Shown: piece after piece, positions 17,616 to 28,180 of the stretch
How the letters are laid out: the number at the start of each line of letters is the position of its first letter
Numbering within the stretch: position 1 is the stretch's first letter
NCBI RefSeq assembly: GCF_014201585.1
Contig: NZ_JACHES010000016.1
Coordinates: 1-45,232, forward strand
Source: Anoxybacillus tengchongensis
Lineage (GTDB): Bacteria; Bacillota; Bacilli; Bacillales; Anoxybacillaceae
DNA length: 45,232 bases
Direction of reading: 5' to 3'
Made by a program: the position numbers and the translations under genes
The notes under the pieces: model-generated
What the model was told of the DNA's origin: nothing
Databases searched by the model: none
What the model saw: only the letters and a program-made list of their open reading frames with translations

Positions 17616-18116
17616 ATGAGCAGCGTACTTGAACAAAAGCAGCAGCTAGTAGCGGAGATTGCTGAAAAGCTTCGCGCGAGCAAATCAACGATCATCGTTG
17701 ATTATCGTGGTTTAAATGTCGCACAAGTTACAGAACTTCGTAAGCAACTTCGTGAAGCAGGCATCGAGTTCAAAGTGTATAAAAACACGTTAACTCGTCG
17801 TGCTGTTGCTGAGTTAGGCTTAGAAGGTTTAGACGAAACGTTAACAGGTCCGAATGCGATTGCATTCAGCAATGAAGATGTCGTTGCTCCTGCGAAAATT
17901 TTAAACGAATTCGCGAAAAAGAACGAAGCGTTAAAAATTAAAGCAGGTATCATCGAAGGTAACGTAGCAACGTTCGAAGAAGTAAAGGCGCTTGCAGAGC
18001 TTCCATCTCGCGAAGGCTTGCTCTCTATGTTGCTTAGCGTTCTTCAAGCACCAATTCGCAACTTTGCTCTTGTTACAAAAGCAGTTGCTGAGAAGAAAGA
18101 AGAACAAGGTGCTTAA
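17616..18116 (+). CDS. rplJ: Ribosomal protein L10
   Basis: L10 anchors L7/L12 dimers to the 50S stalk and, with them, represses its own mRNA leader. The 166-residue product equals the B. subtilis length: an rRNA-binding N-terminal domain ([30 protein letters not shown]) and a C-terminal helix ([23 protein letters not shown]) that binds L12 dimers. ATG at 17616 lies behind AGGAGGTG; an in-frame ATG at 17490 inside the leader is not used. rplL follows after 45 bases. Confidence 0.97.
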   Translation: MSSVLEQKQQLVAEIAEKLRASKSTIIVDYRGLNVAQVTELRKQLREAGIEFKVYKNTLTRRAVAELGLEGLDETLTGPNAIAFSNEDVVAPAKILNEFAKKNEALKIKAGIIEGNVATFEEVKALAELPSREGLLSMLLSVLQAPIRNFALVTKAVAEKKEEQGA

Positions 18117-18161
18117 TTTTCAAATTGCCTAAAACTAAAATATTAAGGAGGAAGATCGATC

Positions 18162-18527
18162 ATGACTAAAGAACAAATCATTGAAGCGGTTAAAAATATG
18201 ACTGTTTTAGAACTAAACGACTTAGTAAAAGCAATCGAAGAAGAATTTGGTGTAACTGCTGCTGCTCCTGTAGTAGTTGCTGGTGGTGCCGCTGCTGGTG
18301 CTGCTGCTGAAGAAAAAACTGAATTCGACGTTATCCTTGCAGATGGCGGCGCGCAAAAAATCAAAGTTATCAAAGTTGTACGCGAACTTACTGGTCTTGG
18401 CTTAAAAGAAGCAAAAGACTTAGTAGACAACACTCCAAAGCCAGTTAAAGAAGGCGTTTCTAAAGAAGAAGCTGAAGAAATTAAAGCGAAGCTTGAAGAA
18501 GCTGGCGCGAAAGTTGAAATCAAGTAA
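18162..18527 (+). CDS. rplL: Ribosomal protein L7/L12
   Basis: L7/L12 forms the stalk dimers that recruit and activate EF-G, EF-Tu and other GTPases. The 121-residue acidic protein shows an N-terminal dimerisation helix ([21 protein letters not shown]), an alanine/glycine-rich hinge (residues 33-50) and a C-terminal factor-binding domain ([37 protein letters not shown]). AAGGAGGAAG precedes the ATG. A hairpin terminator follows its stop. Confidence 0.97.
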   Translation: MTKEQIIEAVKNMTVLELNDLVKAIEEEFGVTAAAPVVVAGGAAAGAAAEEKTEFDVILADGGAQKIKVIKVVRELTGLGLKEAKDLVDNTPKPVKEGVSKEEAEEIKAKLEEAGAKVEIK

Positions 18528-18533
18528 TGATGC

Positions 18534-18570
18534 AAAGAAGCTCGCTCGAAGTGGCGAGCTTCTTTGTGTT
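18534..18570 (+). terminator. Terminator after rplL
   Basis: AAAGAAGCTCGC (18534-18545) pairs perfectly with GCGAGCTTCTTT (18554-18565), then GTGTTTTT. The 12-bp stem should end or greatly reduce transcription. Its 3' arm overlaps the -35 box of the ybxB promoter. Confidence 0.82.
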
Positions 18571-18592
18571 TTTATGTGCGTTCGTTTACAAT
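18564..18592 (+). promoter_or_regulatory. Promoter of ybxB
   Basis: TTGTGT (18564-18569), a 17-base spacer and TACAAT (18587-18592) form a fair sigma-A promoter immediately after the rplL terminator. Confidence 0.65.
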
Positions 18593-18614
18593 GAAGGAAA
18601 GAGAGGTGGGAATG

Positions 18615-19214
18615 ATGGGTGATCACTACTATACGGAGAGACCTACGGTAGAAAGTAGGCCGTTTCAATGGACGTATATGTTGCGAGGTCATCAGTTTTT
18701 ATTTACAGTCGATCAAGGTGTATTTTCGAAAAAAGAAGTCGACTTTGGTTCGCGGTTACTAATTGAAACATTTATGGAGCCAGATGTGCGTGGAAATATT
18801 CTGGATGTTGGTTGTGGATATGGACCAATCGGTTTGGCACTAGCCAAAGATTTTCCGTATCGAACTGTGCATATGATCGATGTAAATGAGCGAGCAATTG
18901 AGTTGGCTGAGAAAAATAAACAGCAAAATGGTATTGAAAATGCCCAAATTTACACAAGTAACTTATTTGACGAAGTAGAAGGGGCGTTTGCTGCGATTGT
19001 TACAAACCCGCCAATTCGTGCAGGGAAAGCAGTCGTCCATTCAATTTTTGAGCAAAGTGCGAACTACTTGCTTCCTGGTGGGCAACTATGGGTTGTCATT
19101 CAAAAAAAACAAGGTGCTCCATCTGCTTTAGAAAAGTTAAAGACAATTTTTGATCAAGTTGATGTCGTTGAAAAGAAAAAAGGTTACTTTATTATTCGGG
19201 CACAAAAAGCTTGA
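18615..19214 (+). CDS. ybxB: YbxB, RsmC-type rRNA guanine-N2 methyltransferase
   Basis: A class I SAM-dependent methyltransferase of the RsmC/RlmG group, which make N2-methylguanosine in rRNA; the specific target is unknown to me. The 199-residue product has SAM motif I ILDVGCGYGPIGLALA, the acidic MIDVNERAIELA, the catalytic TNPPIRAGKAVVH (NPP motif) and a late WVVIQKKQGAPS block. ATG at 18615 is five bases after AGGTGG and gives the B. subtilis-like N terminus; the ATG just before it is too close. It stands between rplL and rpoB, as in B. subtilis. Confidence 0.92.
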   Translation: MGDHYYTERPTVESRPFQWTYMLRGHQFLFTVDQGVFSKKEVDFGSRLLIETFMEPDVRGNILDVGCGYGPIGLALAKDFPYRTVHMIDVNERAIELAEKNKQQNGIENAQIYTSNLFDEVEGAFAAIVTNPPIRAGKAVVHSIFEQSANYLLPGGQLWVVIQKKQGAPSALEKLKTIFDQVDVVEKKKGYFIIRAQKA

Positions 19215-19269
19215 CGCCTAATTTTGTGTATGATACCATTATAAAATGCTAAATGTGTATTTTTTTTAG

Positions 19270-19298
19270 TTTACGTATGCTGTGTATGTATGTATAAT
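19270..19298 (+). promoter_or_regulatory. Promoter of rpoB-rpoC
   Basis: TTTACG (19270-19275), a 17-base spacer with TATG repeats and a perfect TATAAT (19293-19298) lie about 125 bases upstream of rpoB, giving it a leader of roughly 115 bases. Confidence 0.75.
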
Positions 19299-19346
19299 TT
19301 TAGGTTTAAAGGAAAAACTTATAAAATATATAATAGGTCAAACATG

Positions 19347-19378
19347 TGGTTTTCTTATAAGAAACCATTTCTTTTTTG
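19347..19378 (+). terminator. Attenuator-like hairpin in the rpoB leader
   Basis: TGGTTTTCTTATAAG pairs with CTTATAAGAAACCA in one imperfect palindrome (19347-19367) with a single bulged T, followed by TTTCTTTTTT. The stem is AT-rich, so it may be a conditional attenuator rather than a strong stop. Confidence 0.6.
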
Positions 19379-19421
19379 TCTGATGACAAGTTATTAATGT
19401 TTGATTTGAGGGGTGAATCAG

Positions 19422-22400
19422 TTGACAGGTCAACTAGTTCAATACGGACGACACCGCCAACGAAGAAGTTATGCGCGCATTAGTGAAGTGTTGGAACTAC
19501 CAAATTTGATTGAAATTCAAACTTCTTCTTATCAGTGGTTTCTCGACGAAGGATTGCGTGAAATGTTCCAAGATATTTCACCGATCGAAGATTTTACAGG
19601 GAATTTGTCACTAGAATTTATTGATTACAGCTTAGGAGAACCGAAGTACTCTGTCGAAGAGTCAAAAGAACGCGATGTTACATACGCAGCGCCGCTTCGA
19701 GTTAAAGTACGCCTAATCAATAAAGAAACAGGTGAAGTAAAAGAACAAGATGTGTTCATGGGAGACTTTCCATTGATGACAGAAACGGGCACATTCATCA
19801 TTAATGGTGCTGAACGTGTTATCGTTTCTCAGCTTGTTCGTTCACCGAGCGTATATTACAGCGGAAAAGTAGATAAAAACGGAAAACGTGGCTTTACAGC
19901 AACCGTCATTCCAAACCGCGGTGCATGGCTCGAATACGAAACAGACGCAAAAGACGTTGTGTACGTTCGCATTGATCGTACGCGTAAGTTGCCTGTAACC
20001 GTGTTATTGCGGGCGTTAGGTTTTGGCTCAGACCAAGAGATTGTCGATTTACTTGGTGATAACGAGTATATTCGTAATACGTTAGAAAAAGACAATACAG
20101 AAAGTACAGAAAAAGCGTTGCTTGAAATTTATGAACGGTTACGTCCAGGGGAGCCGCCTACCGTTGAAAACGCAAAAAGCTTGCTCATCTCTCGTTTCTT
20201 TGATCCAAAACGATATGATCTCGCAAGTGTTGGTCGTTATAAAATTAACAAAAAGCTCCATATTAAAAACCGTTTATTTGGTCAACGTTTAGCAGAAACA
20301 CTCGTTCATCCGGAAACGGGTGAAGTGATTGCTGAAAAAGGAACAGTTCTCGATCGTAGAACGCTCGACCGCATTTTACCTGAGCTTGAAAAAGGAATCG
20401 GTATACGTAAATACCAACCGCTTGGGGGCGTTGTCGAAGATGAGTTTGCTTTGCAAGCAATCAAAATTTATGCTCCAAACGATCCAGATGGCGAAAAAGT
20501 CATCACGGTCATTAGTAACGGGTATATCCCAGAAACAGTGAAACATATTACACCTGCAGATATTATTGCATCTATTAGCTACTTCTTTAACTTATTGCAT
20601 GGAGTCGGTGATACAGACGATATCGACCATTTAGGAAATCGTCGACTTCGTTCTGTTGGAGAGTTGCTACAAAATCAGTTCCGAATTGGTCTTTCGCGCA
20701 TGGAGCGCGTTGTTCGTGAACGGATGTCCATTCAAGATACAAACACAATTACACCACAGCAACTCATTAACATTCGTCCGGTCATTGCGGCTATTAAAGA
20801 GTTTTTCGGAAGCTCACAATTATCACAATTCATGGACCAAACAAACCCGCTTGCAGAATTGACACATAAACGCCGTCTTTCTGCGCTTGGTCCGGGCGGT
20901 TTAACGCGTGAACGCGCTGGCTTTGAAGTGCGTGACGTTCACTATTCACACTATGGTCGCATGTGTCCGATCGAAACGCCAGAAGGTCCGAACATCGGGT
21001 TAATTAACTCGCTTTCGACATACGCAAAAGTGAATAAATTTGGGTTTATTGAAACGCCTTATCGTCGTGTTGATCCTGAGACAGGAAAAGTAACGAATCA
21101 AATTGACTATTTGACAGCGGATGAAGAAGACAACTACGTTGTTGCCCAAGCAAACGTTCCGATTGCGGAAGATGGAACGTTTTTAGAAGAAAACGTTGTT
21201 GCTCGTTTCCGTGGTGAAAACATTGTCGTTAAACGGGATCGCGTGGACTATGTAGACGTTTCACCAAAACAAGTCGTGTCCGTAGCGACAGCCTGCATTC
21301 CATTCTTAGAAAACGATGACTCAAACCGTGCACTTATGGGTGCGAACATGCAACGTCAAGCTGTTCCACTTATGCAACCGGAAGCCCCAATCGTTGGTAC
21401 AGGAATGGAGTATGTGGCAGCGAAAGATTCTGGTGCTGCAGTTATTTGTAAACATCGTGGAATCGTTGAGCGCGTCGAAGCGAAAGAAATTTGGGTGCGC
21501 CGTTTAATCGAAGTCGACGGAAAAGAAGTAAAAGGTGATTTAGATAAATATCGTTTATTGAAGTTTGTTCGTTCAAACCAAGGAACGTGCTACAATCAAC
21601 GCCCAATCGTTAAAGCGGGTGACGTTGTAGAGAAAGGTGAGATTTTAGCTGACGGTCCATCAATGGAAAAAGGGGAGTTAGCCCTTGGTCGCAACGTGCT
21701 TGTTGCGTTTATGACATGGGATGGATACAACTACGAAGACGCGATTATTATGAGTGAGCGTCTCGTTAAAGACGATGTGTATACATCCATTCATATTGAG
21801 GAATATGAATCCGAAGCGCGTGACACGAAGCTCGGTCCAGAAGAAATTACGCGTGATATTCCAAACGTTGGTGAAGATGCGCTTCGCAATCTAGATGAAC
21901 GCGGTATTGTGCGCATCGGTGCAGAAGTGAAAGACGGGGATCTGCTTGTCGGTAAAGTCACCCCAAAAGGTGTCACTGAGTTAACTGCAGAAGAGCGCCT
22001 ATTGCACGCTATCTTTGGCGAGAAAGCGCGCGAAGTTCGAGATACTTCTTTACGTGTACCGCACGGTGGAGGTGGAATTGTTCTCGATGTCAAAGTGTTT
22101 ACTCGCGAAGATGGTGATGAGTTACCTCCAGGTGTAAACCAACTTGTTCGTGTGTACATTGTACAAAAGCGGAAAATTTCCGAAGGTGACAAAATGGCAG
22201 GACGCCACGGAAACAAAGGGGTTATTTCCCGTATTTTACCTGAGGAAGATATGCCATTTTTACCAGATGGCACCCCGGTTGATATTATGTTAAACCCATT
22301 AGGCGTACCTTCGCGTATGAACATCGGGCAAGTGCTTGAGTTGCATCTTGGAATGGCGGCGAGAAAGCTAGGTCTTCATGTCGCTTCGCCTGTATTTGAC

Positions 22401-22982
22401 GGCGCTCGTGAAGAAGATGTATGGGCGACGTTAGAAGAAGCAGGAATGGCACGCGATGCGAAAACTGTTCTATATGATGGGCGCACTGGAGAGCCATTTG
22501 ATAATCGTGTTTCTGTCGGTATTATGTACATGATTAAGCTCGCGCACATGGTTGATGATAAGTTACATGCTCGTTCGACAGGTCCGTACTCGCTTGTTAC
22601 GCAACAGCCACTTGGCGGGAAAGCGCAGTTTGGTGGTCAACGTTTCGGTGAGATGGAAGTATGGGCGCTTGAAGCATACGGCGCAGCTTATACGTTACAA
22701 GAAATTTTAACTGTCAAATCAGACGATGTGGTTGGTCGTGTAAAAACATATGAGGCGATCGTAAAAGGTGAAAACGTTCCAGAACCAGGTGTTCCTGAGT
22801 CGTTCAAAGTATTAATTAAAGAGCTACAAAGCTTAGGTATGGACGTAACAGTTTTATCAAGTGATGAAAAAGAAATTAGCATGGAAAACTTCGGGGAAGA
22901 TGATGACGTTCAACCAGTTGACATCATCCCACCTACAGATGAGTCAGCCGAAGAAGATGAAGGCGTTGTTGTAAAAGAATAG
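19422..22982 (+). CDS. rpoB: RNA polymerase beta subunit
   Basis: RpoB forms one half of the polymerase active-centre cleft. The 1186-residue protein is collinear with B. subtilis RpoB. I chose TTG at 19422 ([16 protein letters not shown]) with GAGGGGTGA just upstream. This start also puts the rifampicin-site residues Gln469, His482 and Ser487 at their B. subtilis numbers; GTG at 19413 would add three residues. The rifampicin cluster ([24 protein letters not shown]) is wild type. Other marks are [13 protein letters not shown] and the C-terminal clamp block [24 protein letters not shown] (split family motif), ending in an acidic tail. rpoC follows after 49 bases. Confidence 0.98.
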   Translation: MTGQLVQYGRHRQRRSYARISEVLELPNLIEIQTSSYQWFLDEGLREMFQDISPIEDFTGNLSLEFIDYSLGEPKYSVEESKERDVTYAAPLRVKVRLINKETGEVKEQDVFMGDFPLMTETGTFIINGAERVIVSQLVRSPSVYYSGKVDKNGKRGFTATVIPNRGAWLEYETDAKDVVYVRIDRTRKLPVTVLLRALGFGSDQEIVDLLGDNEYIRNTLEKDNTESTEKALLEIYERLRPGEPPTVENAKSLLISRFFDPKRYDLASVGRYKINKKLHIKNRLFGQRLAETLVHPETGEVIAEKGTVLDRRTLDRILPELEKGIGIRKYQPLGGVVEDEFALQAIKIYAPNDPDGEKVITVISNGYIPETVKHITPADIIASISYFFNLLHGVGDTDDIDHLGNRRLRSVGELLQNQFRIGLSRMERVVRERMSIQDTNTITPQQLINIRPVIAAIKEFFGSSQLSQFMDQTNPLAELTHKRRLSALGPGGLTRERAGFEVRDVHYSHYGRMCPIETPEGPNIGLINSLSTYAKVNKFGFIETPYRRVDPETGKVTNQIDYLTADEEDNYVVAQANVPIAEDGTFLEENVVARFRGENIVVKRDRVDYVDVSPKQVVSVATACIPFLENDDSNRALMGANMQRQAVPLMQPEAPIVGTGMEYVAAKDSGAAVICKHRGIVERVEAKEIWVRRLIEVDGKEVKGDLDKYRLLKFVRSNQGTCYNQRPIVKAGDVVEKGEILADGPSMEKGELALGRNVLVAFMTWDGYNYEDAIIMSERLVKDDVYTSIHIEEYESEARDTKLGPEEITRDIPNVGEDALRNLDERGIVRIGAEVKDGDLLVGKVTPKGVTELTAEERLLHAIFGEKAREVRDTSLRVPHGGGGIVLDVKVFTREDGDELPPGVNQLVRVYIVQKRKISEGDKMAGRHGNKGVISRILPEEDMPFLPDGTPVDIMLNPLGVPSRMNIGQVLELHLGMAARKLGLHVASPVFDGAREEDVWATLEEAGMARDAKTVLYDGRTGEPFDNRVSVGIMYMIKLAHMVDDKLHARSTGPYSLVTQQPLGGKAQFGGQRFGEMEVWALEAYGAAYTLQEILTVKSDDVVGRVKTYEAIVKGENVPEPGVPESFKVLIKELQSLGMDVTVLSSDEKEISMENFGEDDDVQPVDIIPPTDESAEEDEGVVVKE

Positions 22983-23031
22983 TTTGTTGACATAAGGGTA
23001 AAACCTGGATATTAAAAGGGAGGTAGGCCCC

Positions 23032-26000
23032 TTGTTAGATGTGAATAAGTTTGAATATATGAAGATCGGACTCGCTTCACCCGAGAAAATTCGTTCTTGG
23101 TCGTATGGTGAAGTTAAAAAACCAGAAACGATTAACTATCGAACATTAAAACCAGAAAAAGATGGACTGTTTTGCGAACGCATTTTTGGTCCGACAAAAG
23201 ACTGGGAATGTCATTGTGGAAAGTATAAGCGCGTTCGTTATAAAGGTGTCGTTTGTGACCGATGCGGTGTAGAAGTTACACGTGCAAAAGTTCGCCGTGA
23301 GCGCATGGGTCATATTGAACTAGCAGCCCCTGTTTCACATATTTGGTACTTTAAAGGAATTCCTAGCCGCATGGGACTTGTCTTAGACATGTCCCCTCGC
23401 GCGCTAGAGGAAGTCATTTACTTCGCATCTTATGTTGTGACGGATCCAGGCGATACGCCGTTAGAAAAGAAACAATTGCTTTCTGAAAAAGAATATCGTG
23501 CGTATCGCGAGAAGTACGGAAACTCGTTTCAAGCTTCAATGGGTGCGGAAGCGATTAAAAAGTTGTTACAAGACATTGACCTTGAAAAAGAAGTAGAAAC
23601 GTTAAAAGAAGAATTGAAAACAGCACAAGGACAGCGTCGTGCTCGTACAATTAAGCGTCTTGAAGTGCTTGAAGCGTTCCGTAACTCTGGTAACGATCCA
23701 TCTTGGATGGTTTTGGATGTGCTACCTGTTATTCCGCCAGAGTTGCGTCCGATGGTGCAGTTAGACGGTGGACGTTTTGCGACATCTGACTTAAACGATT
23801 TATATCGTCGCGTCATTAATCGAAACAACCGTTTAAAGCGTTTATTAGACCTTGGTGCCCCGAACATTATTGTGCAAAATGAAAAGCGGATGCTTCAAGA
23901 AGCTGTCGATGCGTTAATTGATAACGGTCGTCGTGGTCGTCCTGTTACAGGACCAGGAAATCGTCCGCTGAAGTCGCTTTCCCATATGTTAAAAGGAAAG
24001 CAAGGTCGTTTCCGCCAAAACTTGCTCGGTAAGCGTGTTGACTATTCTGGTCGTTCTGTTATCGTTGTCGGTCCGAATTTGAAAATGTATCAATGCGGCT
24101 TACCAAAAGAAATGGCGCTGGAGTTGTTTAAACCGTTCGTTATGAAAGAATTAGTAGAACGTGGCTTAGCGCACAACATTAAGAGTGCAAAGCGAAAAAT
24201 TGAGCGTGTTCATCCAGAAGTTTGGGATGTTTTAGAATCTGTCATCAAAGAGCATCCGGTGCTATTAAACCGAGCACCGACGCTTCACCGTCTTGGTATT
24301 CAGGCGTTTGAACCGACGCTTGTAGAAGGTCGTGCGATCCGCTTGCATCCACTTGTTTGTACGGCGTACAATGCGGACTTCGACGGTGACCAAATGGCTG
24401 TGCACGTACCGCTTTCAGCAGAAGCGCAAGCAGAAGCACGTCTACTGATGCTTGCTGCACAAAACATTTTGAACCCAAAAGACGGAAAGCCAGTCGTTAC
24501 ACCTTCACAAGACATGGTTTTAGGAAACTACTATTTAACGATGGAACGTGAAGGTGCTGTTGGGGAAGGAATGGTATTTAAAGATACGGACGAGGCGTTG
24601 TTAGCTTACCATAACGGTTATGTTCATTTGCATACACGCATCGCTGTTCATGCCGGTTCGTTGAAAAACGAAACGTTTACAGCAGAGCAAAATAATAAAT
24701 TGCTTATCACAACAGTTGGAAAGTTAATCTTCAATGAGATCTTGCCGAAGTCATTCCCGTATATTAATGAACCGACGCAAGAAAACATTGAAGAACGAAC
24801 ACCAGATAAGTATTTCTTAGATAAAGGTGTGAACGTGAAAGAAGAAATCCGTAAGCGTCCACTCGTTCCACCGTTTAAGAAAAAAATTCTCGGTAATATC
24901 ATTGCCGAGGTATTTAAACGTTTCAAAATTACGGAAACGTCTAAAATGCTTGACCGCATGAAAGATCTCGGCTTTAAGTACTCAACAAAAGCCGGTATTA
25001 CAATTGGTGTAGCGGACATCGTTGTCTTGCCTGAAAAACAAGAAATTTTAGAAGAAGCGCAAGCAAAAGTTGATACGGTATTAAAACAATTTAGACGCGG
25101 TTTAATTACTGATGAAGAGCGTTATGAACGCGTTATTTCGATTTGGAGTGCGGCAAAAGATAAAATTCAAGGTCGCTTAATGGAGTCGCTTGATAAGCGA
25201 AATCCAATTTTCATGATGAGTGACTCTGGAGCCCGCGGTAACGCATCGAACTTTACGCAACTTGCAGGTATGCGTGGATTAATGGCGAACCCAGCTGGAC
25301 GTATTATCGAGCTTCCAATTAAATCTTCGTTCCGTGAGGGTTTAACAGTACTTGAGTACTTCATTTCAACACACGGAGCGCGTAAAGGTCTTGCGGATAC
25401 AGCGTTAAAAACAGCGGACTCTGGTTATTTAACACGTCGTCTTGTTGACGTTGCACAAGACGTCATTATTCGTGAAGATGACTGTGGTACAGATCGTGGT
25501 ACGTTAATCCGTGCGTTAAAAGACGGAACAGAAGTGATCGTGAAGCTTGAAGATCGCCTCATTGGACGTTATGCGCGTAAGACGGTGAAACATCCGGAAA
25601 CAGGCGAAGTGCTTGTACGTGAAAATGAAATGATTACAGAAGACATCGCGAATGCGATTGTCAAAGCTGGTATTGAAGAAGTATGGATTCGTTCGGCATT
25701 TACATGTAACACGCGTCATGGTGTATGTAAAAAATGTTACGGACGTAACTTGGCAACCGGTGCGGAAGTTGAAGTTGGTGAAGCGGTTGGTATTATCGCC
25801 GCTCAATCGATCGGTGAGCCGGGCACACAGCTCACAATGCGTACGTTCCATACAGGTGGGGTAGCAGGAGACGATATCACACAAGGTTTACCGCGCGTAC
25901 AAGAGTTATTTGAAGCGCGTAATCCAAAAGGTCAAGCCGTCATTTCAGAAATTGATGGTGTTGTTGTGGCGATTAACGAAACGCGTGACCGTCAACGTGA

Positions 26001-26631
26001 AATTGTCATCCAAGGCGAAGTCGAGACACGTACGTATACAGCCCCTTACAGTGCGCGCCTGAAAGTGCAAGAAGGGCAGAAAGTTGAGCGTGGTCAAGAG
26101 TTAACAGAAGGTTCAATCGATCCGAAAGAGTTGTTGAGAGTTAAAGATATGAACGCTGTACAAGAATACTTGTTGCGCGAAGTACAAAAAGTATACCGCA
26201 TGCAAGGGGTAGAAATTAGCGATAAACATATCGAAGTTATGGTTCGTCAAATGCTTCGTAAAGTGCGTGTCATTGATGCGGGCGATACAGACTTGTTGCC
26301 TGGTACATTACTTGATATCCATCAATTTACGGATGCAAACGCGAAAGTGTTAATGGAAGGCAAACGACCAGCAACGGCTCGTCCAGTATTACTTGGAATT
26401 ACGAAAGCATCGCTTGAAACAGATTCATTCTTATCTGCAGCATCATTCCAAGAAACGACACGCGTTTTAACGGATGCAGCAATCAAAGGAAAACGTGACG
26501 AATTACTTGGATTAAAAGAAAACGTCATTATCGGTAAACTTGTTCCGGCAGGGACAGGAATGGCTCGCTATCGCAAAGTAAAGCCGGTAATTAAAACAAC
26601 GAAGGACGAAGATGCTGTTACAACGAAATAA
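23032..26631 (+). CDS. rpoC: RNA polymerase beta' subunit
   Basis: RpoC carries the catalytic magnesium of RNA polymerase. The 1199-residue protein has the N-terminal zinc finger (Cys60, Cys62, Cys75, Cys78), the lid/rudder region, NADFDGDQM (Asp449, Asp451 and Asp453 hold the Mg ion), the second zinc site with [17 protein letters not shown], and the trigger-loop region [16 protein letters not shown]. The start is TTG at 23032 behind AAAAGGGAGG, giving [10 protein letters not shown] as in B. subtilis. A perfect 15-bp hairpin follows its stop. Confidence 0.98.
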   Translation: MLDVNKFEYMKIGLASPEKIRSWSYGEVKKPETINYRTLKPEKDGLFCERIFGPTKDWECHCGKYKRVRYKGVVCDRCGVEVTRAKVRRERMGHIELAAPVSHIWYFKGIPSRMGLVLDMSPRALEEVIYFASYVVTDPGDTPLEKKQLLSEKEYRAYREKYGNSFQASMGAEAIKKLLQDIDLEKEVETLKEELKTAQGQRRARTIKRLEVLEAFRNSGNDPSWMVLDVLPVIPPELRPMVQLDGGRFATSDLNDLYRRVINRNNRLKRLLDLGAPNIIVQNEKRMLQEAVDALIDNGRRGRPVTGPGNRPLKSLSHMLKGKQGRFRQNLLGKRVDYSGRSVIVVGPNLKMYQCGLPKEMALELFKPFVMKELVERGLAHNIKSAKRKIERVHPEVWDVLESVIKEHPVLLNRAPTLHRLGIQAFEPTLVEGRAIRLHPLVCTAYNADFDGDQMAVHVPLSAEAQAEARLLMLAAQNILNPKDGKPVVTPSQDMVLGNYYLTMEREGAVGEGMVFKDTDEALLAYHNGYVHLHTRIAVHAGSLKNETFTAEQNNKLLITTVGKLIFNEILPKSFPYINEPTQENIEERTPDKYFLDKGVNVKEEIRKRPLVPPFKKKILGNIIAEVFKRFKITETSKMLDRMKDLGFKYSTKAGITIGVADIVVLPEKQEILEEAQAKVDTVLKQFRRGLITDEERYERVISIWSAAKDKIQGRLMESLDKRNPIFMMSDSGARGNASNFTQLAGMRGLMANPAGRIIELPIKSSFREGLTVLEYFISTHGARKGLADTALKTADSGYLTRRLVDVAQDVIIREDDCGTDRGTLIRALKDGTEVIVKLEDRLIGRYARKTVKHPETGEVLVRENEMITEDIANAIVKAGIEEVWIRSAFTCNTRHGVCKKCYGRNLATGAEVEVGEAVGIIAAQSIGEPGTQLTMRTFHTGGVAGDDITQGLPRVQELFEARNPKGQAVISEIDGVVVAINETRDRQREIVIQGEVETRTYTAPYSARLKVQEGQKVERGQELTEGSIDPKELLRVKDMNAVQEYLLREVQKVYRMQGVEISDKHIEVMVRQMLRKVRVIDAGDTDLLPGTLLDIHQFTDANAKVLMEGKRPATARPVLLGITKASLETDSFLSAASFQETTRVLTDAAIKGKRDELLGLKENVIIGKLVPAGTGMARYRKVKPVIKTTKDEDAVTTK

Positions 26632-26636
26632 TTCAT

Positions 26637-26673
26637 GAACCTATTGCTAGCACCGTTCGCTAGCAATAGGTTC
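26637..26673 (+). repeat. Perfect 15-bp inverted repeat after rpoC
   Basis: GAACCTATTGCTAGC (26637-26651) is fully complementary to GCTAGCAATAGGTTC (26659-26673) with a 7-base loop. What follows is AAAAATAATA, not a T-run, so it is not a standard intrinsic terminator. A 3'-end stabilising or processing hairpin, or a protein-assisted stop, is possible. Confidence 0.85.
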
Positions 26674-26684
26674 AAAAATAATAG

Positions 26685-26713
26685 TTGACACAGAACTCAG
26701 AAAGTGATAGCAT
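26685..26713 (+). promoter_or_regulatory. Promoter of ybxF and the str operon
   Basis: A perfect TTGACA (26685-26690) is followed after 17 bases by TAGCAT (26708-26713), with an upstream TG giving an extended -10. It lies between the rpoC hairpin and ybxF. Confidence 0.7.
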
Positions 26714-26757
26714 AATAAAGGTGTTCCGAAAACCTGTCACTTTGGAGGATATGTTAC

Positions 26758-27006
26758 ATGTCTTATGAAAAAGTCGCACAGGCAAAACAAATTGTTGTAG
26801 GAACGAAACAAACAGTGCGAGCTCTGAAAGATGGAAAGGTGCATGAGATCGTCATTGCTGAAGATGCGGATGCAACAATTATCGATAAAGTGCTAGAAGT
26901 AGCAAGAGAGGCGAATGTACCTGTTTGTAAAGTGGACTCGATGAAAAAACTCGGGAAAACATGTCAAATCGACGTAGGAGCGGCTGTTGTTGCGATCATT
27001 CGTTAA
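26758..27006 (+). CDS. ybxF: YbxF, L7Ae-family kink-turn RNA-binding protein
   Basis: YbxF (also called RplGB) belongs to the L7Ae/L30e family and binds kink-turn RNA in vitro; its physiological partner is unclear. The 82-residue product shows IVVGTKQTVRALKDGKVHEI (RNA-contact region), VIAEDADATI and ANVPVCKVDSMKKLGKTCQIDVGAA, the family C-terminal fold. ATG at 26758 follows TTTGGAGGATATG. It heads the str operon between rpoC and rpsL, as in B. subtilis. Confidence 0.94.
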   Translation: MSYEKVAQAKQIVVGTKQTVRALKDGKVHEIVIAEDADATIIDKVLEVAREANVPVCKVDSMKKLGKTCQIDVGAAVVAIIR

Positions 27007-27011
27007 AAACT

Positions 27012-27046
27012 GTTTTTGTGGGTTTACTACAAAAACTTTGTTTTTG
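27012..27046 (+). terminator. Terminator-like hairpin before rpsL
   Basis: GTTTTTGT (27012-27019) pairs with ACAAAAAC (27029-27036), then TTTGTTTTTG. The AT-rich stem suggests partial attenuation of rpsL rather than a full stop. Confidence 0.45.
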
Positions 27047-27108
27047 CATAAAAATGAGCCACCTGGATGTGTGGGCTTGAATTTAATTGTGAAGGGAGGA
27101 AATTTACC

Positions 27109-27531
27109 ATGCCTACAATTAACCAGCTTGTACGTAAAGGTCGTACAAAAAAGGTAGTGAAATCTAAATCACCTGCGTTAAATAAAGGGTATAACAGCTT
27201 CAAAAAAGTTCAAACAACTGTTTACTCTCCGCAAAAACGTGGAGTATGTACACGTGTAGGTACAATGACACCAAAGAAGCCAAACTCTGCGCTTCGTAAA
27301 TATGCTCGTGTACGTCTATCTAACGGTATTGAGGTAACTGCTTATATCCCAGGTATCGGTCATAACTTACAAGAACACAGCGTTGTATTAATTCGCGGTG
27401 GACGTGTAAAAGACTTACCAGGGGTACGTTACCACATCGTTCGCGGTGCTTTAGATACAGCAGGTGTAGCAAACCGTATGCAAGGTCGTTCAAAATACGG
27501 TGCGAAAAAACCAAAAGCAGCTAAGAAATAA
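27109..27531 (+). CDS. rpsL: Ribosomal protein S12
   Basis: S12 lies at the decoding centre and controls accuracy. The 140-residue product begins [12 protein letters not shown]. The streptomycin-linked loops TPKKPNS (Lys56) and [13 protein letters not shown] are wild type, so no resistance allele is seen. ATG at 27109 lies behind AAGGGAGGAAA; the open frame from 27067 reflects the leader only. It opens the core str operon rpsL-rpsG-fusA-tuf. Confidence 0.98.
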   Translation: MPTINQLVRKGRTKKVVKSKSPALNKGYNSFKKVQTTVYSPQKRGVCTRVGTMTPKKPNSALRKYARVRLSNGIEVTAYIPGIGHNLQEHSVVLIRGGRVKDLPGVRYHIVRGALDTAGVANRMQGRSKYGAKKPKAAKK

Positions 27532-27551
27532 CATTGAACATTTCTCGCTGA

Positions 27552-28046
<495 letters not shown>

Positions 28047-28065
28047 TTTTTTCGTTCAATTAAGA

Positions 28066-28123
28066 ATAGGTGAGAGCGATGCGGTTGAAACTAAAAAAGC
28101 ATGCCCATCGCTCATTCGCCTAT
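28066..28123 (+). promoter_or_regulatory. Intercistronic stem-loop between rpsG and fusA
   Basis: ATAGGTGA then GAGCGATG (28066-28081) pairs with CATCGCTC then TTCGCCTAT (28106-28123): two eight-pair helices (one G-T pair) split by a two-base bulge, with a 24-base apical loop. It lies 57 bases before fusA. Its position suits an S7 or other translational control site, but I have no direct evidence of binding. Confidence 0.6.
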
Positions 28124-28180
28124 ATTCCTATATGCAAATTAAATTACGATACTTCATTTAAGGAAGGAGAAAAAATCCAT

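Noticed and set aside
21791-22324. 177-codon open frame on the minus strand opposite rpoB
   Set aside because: It is antisense to a conserved part of rpoB, rich in Ser/Arg/Thr as expected for a reverse shadow of a coding frame, and has no ribosome binding site or recognisable motif.
19422-27531. Possible rifampicin or streptomycin resistance alleles in rpoB and rpsL
   Set aside because: The key residues (RpoB Gln469, His482, Ser487; RpsL Lys56 and the VKDLPG loop) are wild type.
28070-28180. In-frame N-terminal extension of fusA with an upstream ATG after AGGTGAGAGCG
   Set aside because: The frame is open, but the added residues match no EF-G N terminus. The ATG at 28181 has a better ribosome binding site and gives the exact family length. 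The extension codons coincide with the intercistronic stem.
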